Positions 55,435 to 64,000 of a stretch of 64,000 nt of DNA are shown here, piece after piece. A program made the translations under genes and the position numbers. This DNA comes from Serinus canaria (lineage: Eukaryota; Chordata; Aves; Passeriformes; Fringillidae): positions 37,986,649 through 38,050,648 of the forward strand of contig NC_066343.1 of the NCBI RefSeq assembly GCF_022539315.1, given 5' to 3'. Position 1 is the stretch's first letter. Each line of letters starts with the position of its first letter. A model generated the notes under the pieces. It was not told the origin of the DNA. It was given only the letters and a program-made list of their open reading frames with translations, and searched no databases.

Positions 55435-58400
55435 TTACCGTGACACTACAGAACTAATTGAGTTATAAGATGTGCCACTGTTGCAACTGGAGGCATAAGC
55501 CTCTTGACCATTAGCATCTAAATTAATTTTGAATACAGAAGATGCCTTCAGTAAGAAATCTGCTGCATCTCTGCGACCCAATTCCCTCAGCTTAGACATC
55601 AGTATGCCTACAGTGCTGTCAGGTGCATTACTCCATTCCTGCAGAAGGGCATGAACTGGGCTTGAAAGAAAGTAATTTTGTGTTCCATTATTTGTATTGT
55701 ACTTTGCAACAAGATCAGGGAGGCCCAGGTTCATGGCAAGAAGGCACCAATCTTTGCCCATTGGATCAGGTGGATCCAAAAGTCGACTTAATTTTCTCCT
55801 GATAAGTAGATTCAGATCAGAAACATGAATATCCATTCCTAGGCTTCCCTGGGAGTAAACATCAAGACACCCAAAACACAGTATACTGCTAAAGCTCTCT
55901 TTATATCCCCCCATAGTGTTAGTTAGTGATGTCTCCTTTTGACTCTGTGCACGGAAAAAGTCTCTAGGCTGGTAGACCATTACTGGTTCATGATGTTCCC
56001 TCAGCTGCTGAGGACTAAGGTAATATTTCCCAGTCAGAAGACCTGGTAAGGTTGTTGCTATTAAGTTATCAATGGTGCTGCACACAGAATCCAGAAGTAA
56101 ACAGCACTTGATCTTCTCTGTTTCCAGTCCTCTAACTTGAACCTCTATACCCTGCCCATGGTTGACCAGCAGCACTAAAAGCTCAGCTCCACGATTCATA
56201 ATCTTTGATCCATTTACCCATAGACGTATATCAGCATCTCCCTCTGTGCTCTGCTGATGAATCCACCTGCAGAGATTCACCTGAACTTTATGAAAAATTC
56301 CACAAGGAAATGGGGTAAGATGTTCCACAGGAACGATTCTAACACCACCATAAATCAGCACTTCATCCTCCTCATCAGTCCAAGACCTGTGAAGATTGTC
56401 AGTCTTTATGAGAGCAGGAATATCCACCATCGCTCCACTGCTGAGGTCCCTTGCACAGATATCCATGGCATCCAAAATCTGTATCAGTTCTTCCACGTCA
56501 CTATCTGTCACCAGACGCTGGATGTCCTCCATGGTGTACCGACCTCTATAGTGATGGAGGGCTTTTGGGCTCTCCACTGACAAGATTTTTCCAAGGACAT
56601 TAGAACAGAGCCAGCGAGGATCCAGAAGCACAACATCTTGGACAGTTTCACTCTGCATGATGTTAATCTGTTTATAAATATGAAAGTTACTGTTTAGGTC
56701 TTGTGAAGTACAAGATGATAGCCCATGTTCTCGCCTTCCTAACAGACTTGCCTTCCCAACAGACCTGACAATTTGATTAAAACTGCTCACAGGAAAAAAA
56801 AACATTTAAATATTTGTGCATTTAAATATATGGCAAGTATTCAGAAGAAAAAAACAGATCTTGTTGTTATTTTCCACTAGTAATGAGATGATTACAGCCC
56901 AACAGCTGGAAAGCCTAGTCATGCCCTGCCAGCTGTTTGTACAAAGGTGCTATCCTAGTACTCAATTTCTAGTGAACACTTATAAATCTCTCATATGCAG
57001 TGAACACTTCATTGAAGGTGATAACATAGTGATCCTTTCTGGGTATTTTATATTCTTAAAACTATAGCAATAAACTGTAATTCTTCCTGTCTCAAAGAGA
57101 TTATGTTAACAAAATAGAAGCCACAAGACATAATGATAACGGAAAGCATTACTAAGCATTCTCTACTTCTTATGATGTCTTAAGAGGAAGAGAAAAAAAC
57201 ATACAACTTTAGACATTTGCTTAAACTCATAAAGAAATATTCTACCAGAACAGTAACTTGCAAAAAAAAGAAATGGAATTTAGATAAAAATACTTACTTC
57301 TCCTATGCTATGCAACTGCTGTGCAATATGCCGTAGGTCGTTTTCGCTTGCTAAGGGATTAAGATGTTCCTGCACATCATACACAAACTGCTGCAAGGAC
57401 ATCAGCTGGTTGGGCCCATTAATTTTTCTCCAGGAAGGCAGTGTGGAGATTATTTTTTCACATAGGTGAGTCATAGGTGGGCAAGTCTTAGAAAAGCACA
57501 GAAAACATCCACTTGAGAATAGTGGTACTGTTTTTTTATATGGAGGTCTAGTGCATTTATAAGGAATATTCAGATCTAAAGAGCTCCCTTTGTGCTAGAC
57601 CCTTACACTTTCATCTGACATTCACTTGCCACAAGTTCTACCCACCTTTTCTTGAAAAAGTGAATTGCAGAAAATAGTTTTTCACTGAAATAAGCAAATT
57701 TTCCAAATATCACCATGAGTTGCCATCATGCATCTGTAAGTTAATACTTATTTCTGAAATTATGAGAATTTATTTAGAATGTGTACTCATCAATATATTT
57801 ACAGGACCAATTTACTTCAAAAGGTGAGACAGCAGGGTGCTAAATAAGAAGCAAAAATGCTACTTTGATGTATTGATTGCCTTAGACTTCACTGATGCCT
57901 TCTTGCTCATCTTCAAGCCACAGCCTCCACTTCTTATGCAGTAAAACCCTTCAGATTTCAAGCTAGTGACTATAGCTATATTAAAGCTTTCTTAGAGAAG
58001 AGAAGCTTACAAAATCAAGAGACCACCAGGAATATAAAATAGGCTGAATTTTGCATGAATCTAATTATTTTCCTCAACCCACAGAATTACCTCAGTAGTA
58101 CTTTTAATCAACTACAAAAAATACATTTCAAAAGTAGCTGCAGAAAATCTTGCTGGTGTGTAACATGATATTAATCCAGTTAGCACATGGTACCAAAAAT
58201 TTGATTTGGTCACCCTTATTATGGAAGTCTCCATGGATTCATGGTGATACCATCAAAGCACGGCTACACTTCAACTTTAGTCTCATATGCATATACCTAT
58301 ACATACAGATACAACTGCAAAAAAAGCAATATTTTTCAATTAAAAAATGCAGTCAAAAGTTAATACATATTAAGTTTACATATCCATATTCAGGTTACAG

Positions 58401-61400
58401 ATCCATATTTGGAATTATCTTTCTAACAGTTGAGAAAACTGTTCTACTCTGGTGGGTTTTTAAATGAAAAAATTTGTTTTCTTGAAATATATTTATAATA
58501 TATTCCTCTGTTTCTCTATAATATTATGCTGAATAAAAAAAATGAAAATGGGGGACCAATGTTGGAATCCAATCACTGCCAATCAAAAACAAAAATTATG
58601 ACTTTAAACTGATATCTCAAATTGTTTCCTTTCAACAGAGAGTATTTTGGTCATCTGGTTGAAACAGCTACTCGTTTCAAAATGCTGACTGAATCTTTGA
58701 TGTCACGGCTCTGTTTATCACAGGACCTGTCAAGTGTGCTGTTAGAACATTGGAACGACTGTGGTTTCTGTATGCTTCATTATTCTAAGTTTGAAATTTA
58801 CAGTAGATCATTACACAAGACGTTCACATTTTGGCTCATCCAACCCAGACTATGAAGACACTACTTACAGAAATTATCTGGCTTCTTATTTCTTGCAAGT
58901 GATTTCGGAGAAGCTTCATATCTTTAGACCCAGATGCTCCAGCATCCAGGACAAATAACTTCTCTGAAATTTGCAAATCATTTCCAAATCTAAAAAAAAA
59001 AAAAAAATTATTATTAACTTAGGCCCAAATCCAGTTTATTTCTTAATACAATCCTACTTCAGTCTTAAATTATACTAGAGTTGTTTTTCCTCAAGGAATA
59101 ATGAAGTTTAAGTAATGATTATATTGAGATATTTTATAAGCACAGACACTATAGCGGCTGTGTAATTTTCTTTAAAATAAGCAGACGTATTGAGAGAAAA
59201 CTGTTTTCTCTCAGGATGAAGAGTGAATATGTGTAAAAAAATTGTAACTGCATCACATGACCTGTAATTACAAACCAAAACATTTCACTAGAGATGAGAT
59301 TACAGGAATTTATTGTTCTAAGGCCTTAATGTCTGTTGCTTGCTTTCTTCTCACTTTAAATAGTTCAGTAGGCATTGATGTTGACAGCTCACTTTCCACT
59401 TACTTTTGATTTTCCAACCACACAGGCCTGTTTGCCTAGCTCTGGAGAGATTTGCAGTAAAAAGCACTCCAGCACCAAAGATGACACACAGGTATTTTTT
59501 ATTGGTTTATTTCAATTTATTAAGATACTGCCCCCCCTCCCCAGCTATTGTGCTGGAATTCCGACATCTGTTTCTTGTAGAGCTCAGACAAGTGTCCACA
59601 CTGACAGGTATGGATGACTTCTTATACCCAGTGTTTCCCACTTACATGCTCACTCTGAATATAAGGTATTGTTACTTTAAACAATAGTATGTTTATGGAA
59701 AATTCCCCATTTCCATCAACTGTTAGCATGTGCTCGAGACATTTGCTGGAGAAGTCTATAAATTTCACTAACTTCTATGCACCTCTTGGATGGCCTTGAC
59801 ACCTGTGTGACTCCACAATGTCCAGCTTTTTGCAAACTGTGTGGGGAGTGAGACCTCATTTAAGGTTTTTTCATAGGTGTCCTAAATCAGTAAAGAGCTA
59901 AGGGCAGTTCTCTGGTAAAGTTTCCTTTTTTTGCATCCAATTTTTTATGCAAATGCAAATGGCCAACTTTTCTGAGACTAGTGCAAAACTTGAGAACCAA
60001 GATGTTAGACAGAAAGTTGGAATGGGTCTTTGGATGTAGCCCAGTGTTTACAGGGTGAGACTGCCTACACCACAATTAATTTTGTTTTAGGGCAGCTTAC
60101 TCACTGTAATATTGGTAAATGTTTCAATTTTAGCACAACATATGCTTCCTGAACATATTCAAAATATCATAGTATGATACAAGCCATATAAAAACCTTTT
60201 AGCTATTCCAATGCATTTTAATATTTTTCTTTCCAATTAGCATGTTTAAACACTATGTATAAATATACTTCCCACTTACCTGTTCCTGATTTCTTTCAAT
60301 AGGGAGATGTCTTTGTCATACCAGAACTCTCCCCCGACAGGCCGAGGCAGATTCACTATGTCAGCATGCGTGGCAACCAAAACAACACGCAGGGGACTTT
60401 TCAGCTTTCCACCAAATGCTAGAAGAGAAACAAGAGGGCTCCCTCACTACGAGCCATGCCTATGGAGATGGCTGATACTGACCCAGAAAAGCAGAAATAA
60501 ATTTTCCATTCTTCATACCGACAACTTTTGTAGTTATTTACCAACTCTAAGCACAGCCATTGACAGTGTAACTGCTGATGCTCTGGAAATTATCTGCTTA
60601 CAGGTCTGTGTATATAAGGCCCAATTTTAATAGCTAGACAATTTGGATAACATCAGATACATATATATTGTGTTACTTTATTGTTTTAACAAAAACAGTA
60701 ATCAAGTAATCAGTAGCACTAATGATATAGCTACTAACTACAAACTATGACAGCATGAGGGTTAAAAAATTAGAAATAGCAGCTTCTTGAAAGGATTCTG
60801 CATAATCTTTGCAGAGTCCTTAATATTACAGGTGCGGAATAGAGGATTGTAGAACACAAAATGGCTACAACATTCATATGTTGATATGAATGCTATTTTG
60901 CAGTACTTACACAAACAATGACCTCTCACTTAGGTGAGAGTTAAGTAGGAAAGCCTGGCAGAAGCCATGAAAAAGAATGAGAAAGAAAGAAAGATACAAA
61001 TGGCATGAATGAAGTGACAGTACAGAACACAGTTTTCAATCTTTTCTCAGACTCATATTCCAGAAAATAGAAGACATCATTAAACTATTTTTAAAATAGA
61101 CAGTACCACCCAGTCATGCTCTTTTAGCCTTAAAAAAAGGTCTCATGGGAGAAACATGCTTACATCACTGCTCAGTTCTCATCAACTAAGAGCTACGTAA
61201 TCTTGATTAATTCATAAAAAGTCACATTTCCCTAAATCTCTGCATAACACTTCCAGGCAAGTATTTTGTAATTATCTTCTTTTTATTTTTCTTTTTAATT
61301 GGCAGCTAAGGACTTAAGACAAATAACTTGAAAGTAATTCCAAGAGTTTTAACTATTCTGCACACATCAGTTACTAGATATTACTTGAGAGATTTGTAAC

Positions 61401-64000
61401 AATACAGAGATGGGTGGGTACCAGACTGAGCTGATCAGTATAAAAACAGATTTTAATGAAGTATCTAAATAATGCTGATAATCAGAGAAGCAGGAAGAAA
61501 AAAATCAGCTGAGACTGAAGAGCAGTGAAAAGCTTTCAGCACTTGCAAATTAGCTGTATTTGCAGCTTTGACACCTTTTTTTGCAAATTTCTGAGCTTTA
61601 ACTTTCACAAGTCATTTACTGTTGGTTAGATCCAAATGCTGATATTATTAACATTGTGATTTGATCTAAAACAGAAAATAAAAAAATGCAGCTGCCTGAA
61701 CTGAAAACCAAGGGCTGGCCTTGGCTCATTGTCTGGCTGAGATAATGCATACAGAAAGAGAGAGAAAATAACTCTTTGCACAGTGTTAAGTACTTAATAC
61801 ATTTGTCTGGCGAATCCCTAGTGTAACGAAAAATGTCTTTTAGTGCTGAGTTAGATCCACTGGCTGGAACAATCTTTCAGATCACAGAACCAAGACACAT
61901 GTCAGAGCTTGGTTAGTCCAAGAGACTGTCACAGTCTGCAGACCAGTAATCAGCTACAAACTCAAACAAGTTTAGATAAGTTACATGTATATACACCTGA
62001 ACTACCAGACCTTCTGAGAAAATGTTATTTAATTTAAGTTTGCCCACCAAGTAACTTTCAGTAAGCCTGAATATAAAACAAATAAAATTACTTAAAACCT
62101 GTGCAAAATTGGAGCATATGTGAAATTTACAAGAAATACTGATTTCTGTACGTCAGCACCAAAAATTTACCATATTTGAACTCCAAATAGAACTTTAAAT
62201 ACATGAAAGTTGCACATACTGAGGGATAATTCTGAGGAATAATACTGTTCTGTCATCACTGACAAGACTAATTTATGCTGAAATATTGTTTATTTGGGCT
62301 AGATATAGGAGGAATTTAAGCAAAGTGTCCAAACTTGGTTTTGAATAGTTCCAGCCCTCTGAAACACTCTTGATATCTTATCTGACATAAAACTTCATCT
62401 GCCATGGACAGATGTAAATCCCAGTGCCACCAGACCCTGCACTATCCTTTGACATTTTTAATTGAACTAAGTGGCGTGTACAATGCTTCTGGATTTTTCC
62501 ACAGATAAAATTCCCTTTTTCCAAGAAACCTAATGTCAAGTTTGTTTGCATAGGGATGACGACACCAAACACGGATGATGTACAGAGTTGCAGAGAAATA
62601 CAAGAAGGTTTATATCTCCAATACTTCATTAACAAGAGCATACCTATTGGCTCCTCAACTGGGACCAATGATTTCAGGAAATTGAGCCAAAAGGTCACTT
62701 GGTTTAGCTGGATTTCATAAGGCTCCTCAAGGCTAAAAAGCACTATGTGAATCGCAGTGTGATCATTTGCAGCAAAATAATCATAACAGCAGAAGTACAC
62801 GGGATTCCCAGAGAATTCCCAGATGCTGAAATCCCCAACTCCTGAAAACAGACAAACAGATGAAGAGATCATCAGTAAGCATGAAACATCTTCTGGCCAT
62901 GGAAATACAAACAAAACATTTATTCTGATTTAAACTATCACAAACATAAACTGTATGTGTGTGAGAAAGCAAGACTGAAAATGCAATCATGAACAAAGGG
63001 AACAAGTTTCAGTCAGTTTTAGAGGCTTAGCAGTTGGACCCTCAAAATCTGTTCCTCTCACATTCCTTCTCTAGGAAATTTAGCCTGATTCCATATGTAA
63101 GCACCTGTGTCAAATGCATGCAGTCTTATGCAATCAAATTGAGCTTTGCCTTGAATGACAGCAGCAGATCTTGTAATTGTCTTGAAAACCAAGAATAATG
63201 CCTCCCATTCTTTTCCCTGTTCACCTCAAAAAAGCTTGATATTTTTATTAATTATTCTTCTTAACATGCCACCACTGATTTCAAAAACCACTGAAGCACA
63301 TTCTAAAAAGAAGCTTTACAGAAATGTACTCTTCACGTTGTGTTGGTAAATCAGGGCTGAAGAATCTCCATGTTAAGGGTTCCAAGAGCTCCGTGCTTCT
63401 TTTTGCCATCTCTAGCTCCGGGTGAGAAAGTGTTAGTATGTTGCACTTCCCAGATGCACCATCTGATTAGGGTGATATCTGCCACTTCTAATTAAACACA
63501 TGGTGATTAAGATGCACCTCAGACTTCTAGAAGGAGAGGAGTCAGAACACTCCAACCTGCTGTTATGAGTACAGCTACTCAGAGTTCACCTGTCTGTACA
63601 CTTTGTTCTGTACAGTTGAGAACAGAGAAAGAAAACAAAGTCCTTCTGATAGTCCCTGGCATAACTCTGTTTCCCTGCAGAATTTGACTGGGCTTCAAAT
63701 TATACTGAAGGGAGATATTACCCTACACAAAGAACAAGTTTTAGCTACTTGGCAAACTCTTCAGCATCTGGGATAAATGTTTTGTCACTGCATTTGTTAT
63801 TATGCACTGATAAGTAGGTTTCTGTTTCCAAGGTAAACTCTTGATTAATACTGACTCAGCTTCAAAACTGCAGCTGCTAAGGCACGCAAAACATTTTCCT
63901 TATGAAGAAGAGATCTGACCACTGATATAAAGGATAGTTTGTATGGCTGGTGGAGACAATTTGCGGGGTCTCAGAGCCAAAAGCCGTGTGTGTACTTATG
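54265..64000 (-). CDS. DAPK1: DAPK1, death-associated protein kinase 1 (last five exons)
   Basis: DAPK1 is a large Ca2+/calmodulin-regulated Ser/Thr kinase acting in apoptosis and autophagy on the actin cytoskeleton. The window holds coding exons 62841-62644, 60418-60280, 58989-58869, 57486-57298 and 56667-55435. Their phases fit exactly, giving about 626 C-terminal residues of a protein that is 1430 long in human. They cover the second half of the Roc GTPase-like domain (GDFSIWEFSG, ATHAD), the COR linker, the death domain and the Ser-rich tail ending SYNSISSVVSR. The kinase, calmodulin-binding segment, ankyrin repeats and P-loop exons lie beyond the right edge. The reading frame is intact throughout, and identity across the exons is close to the mammalian protein. 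Confidence 0.97.
55054..55075 (+). repeat. A22 homopolymer (U22 in DAPK1 3' UTR)
   Basis: Twenty-two uninterrupted A residues on the plus strand. Confidence 0.95.
55435..56667 (-). CDS. DAPK1: DAPK1 last exon (COR, death domain, Ser-rich tail)
   Basis: This exon is 410 codons plus TAA (55437-55435). The acceptor TTTATAAACAG precedes INIMQSETVQDVVLLDPRWL. The open frame continues upstream to 56805 but that part is intron. Exon residues 1 to about 280 are COR-like, with HHYRGRYTMEDIQRL and VEHLTPFPCGIFHKVQVNLC. The death domain runs from about 284 to 375 (DLNLLIRRKLSRLLDPPDP ... ELGRRDAADFLLKAS). The tail, AYASSCNSGTSYNSISSVVSR without its last residue or two in some species, is regulatory in mammals, where it restrains death-domain activity. 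Confidence 0.97.
   Translation of the reverse strand: MNIMQSETVQDVVLLDPRWLCSNVLGKILSVESPKALHHYRGRYTMEDIQRLVTDSDVEELIQILDAMDICARDLSSGAMVDIPALIKTDNLHRSWTDEEDEVLIYGGVRIVPVEHLTPFPCGIFHKVQVNLCRWIHQQSTEGDADIRLWVNGSKIMNRGAELLVLLVNHGQGIEVQVRGLETEKIKCCLLLDSVCSTIDNLIATTLPGLLTGKYYLSPQQLREHHEPVMVYQPRDFFRAQSQKETSLTNTMGGYKESFSSILCFGCLDVYSQGSLGMDIHVSDLNLLIRRKLSRLLDPPDPMGKDWCLLAMNLGLPDLVAKYNTNNGTQNYFLSSPVHALLQEWSNAPDSTVGILMSKLRELGRRDAADFLLKASSVFKINLDANGQEAYASSCNSGTSYNSISSVVSR
57298..57486 (-). CDS. DAPK1: DAPK1 exon, Roc-COR linker
   Basis: This exon is 63 codons, phase 0 at both ends. It runs TCPPMTHLCEKIISTLPSW to DLRHIAQQLHSIGE. The true start is the acceptor TTTTCTAAG before ACT TGC, four codons upstream of the Met that opens the frame. 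Confidence 0.94.
58869..58989 (-). CDS. DAPK1: DAPK1 exon, Roc C-terminal part
   Basis: This exon is 121 nt. After one base completing Arg it reads FGNDLQISEKLFVLDAGASG and ends HLQEIRSQIIS before donor GTAAGT. The acceptor has a long T tract. It ends in phase 0. Confidence 0.95.
60280..60418 (-). CDS. DAPK1: DAPK1 exon, Roc domain (THAD motif)
   Basis: This exon is 139 nt. It completes the Ala codon, then reads FGGKLKSPLRVVLVATHADI and continues to SLLKEIRN, plus two bases of an Arg codon. THAD is the Roc equivalent of the NKxD guanine-specificity motif. Confidence 0.95.
62644..62841 (-). CDS. DAPK1: DAPK1 exon, Roc domain (G3-like motif)
   Basis: This exon is 198 nt, with acceptor TTTTCAG and donor GTATGC. 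It reads VGDFSIWEFSGNPVYFCCYD to LVPVEEPI and ends one base into an Ala codon. DFSIWEFSG occupies the place of the Ras-type DxxG switch motif. Confidence 0.95.
62842..64000 (-). other. DAPK1: DAPK1 intron (partial)
   Basis: No further DAPK1 exon, such as the P-loop exon GHSGSGKTT, is visible in the last 1.16 kb. It is read as intron continuing past the window edge. Confidence 0.8.

Noticed and set aside
56668..56805. N-terminal extension of the DAPK1 last-exon frame
   Set aside because: The acceptor at 56668 and the fit to the previous exon (GE joined to INIMQSETV) show that it is intron.
59191..59213. Short 10-bp hairpin TGAGAGAAAA-CTG-TTTTCTCTCA in a DAPK1 intron, and a similar 11-bp one near 48436-48462
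   Set aside because: Stems this short and A/T-rich are expected several times by chance in 64 kb.

Overview
This window is vertebrate nuclear DNA, almost certainly from a bird. It holds sparse multi-exon genes with GT-AG introns, a CpG-island promoter, a decayed CR1 LINE (the main avian retrotransposon), a solo retroviral LTR and many microsatellites. No bacterial, phage or CRISPR features are present. The three genes (FBP2, CTSL, DAPK1) lie on human chromosome 9, whose orthologues are largely on the avian Z chromosome, so a Z location is likely but is an inference.

Layout. At 1-9180 (+) is the 3' part of FBP2 (muscle-type fructose-1,6-bisphosphatase): the last two coding exons, a large intron on either side of the first of them, and the 3' UTR. 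At 9180-22470 is intergenic DNA with a possible LTR-like block (about 9320-9990), a 5'-truncated CR1 LINE (about 10105-12170) and two long microsatellites (14463-14550, 15341-15519). At 22470-27415 (-) is a complete CTSL (cathepsin L): seven coding exons totalling 1017 nt (338 residues plus stop), all joining in frame, plus a probable non-coding first exon in a CpG island (about 26870-27990). At 28000-54260 is about 26 kb with no recognisable gene; its best-supported element is a 575-bp solo LTR (41981-42555) with a 6-bp target-site duplication. At 54265-64000 (-) are the last five exons of DAPK1 (the second half of the Roc domain, then COR, death domain and Ser-rich tail) and its 3' UTR. FBP2 and CTSL are convergent; CTSL and DAPK1 are in tandem on the minus strand.

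The genes are functionally unrelated: gluconeogenesis/glycogen synthesis, lysosomal proteolysis and cell-death/autophagy signalling. They are neighbours by ancestral synteny and do not form an operon or system. I found no new multi-gene system. The most notable non-genic signals are the solo LTR and two long, nearly perfect hairpins in FBP2 intronic DNA.
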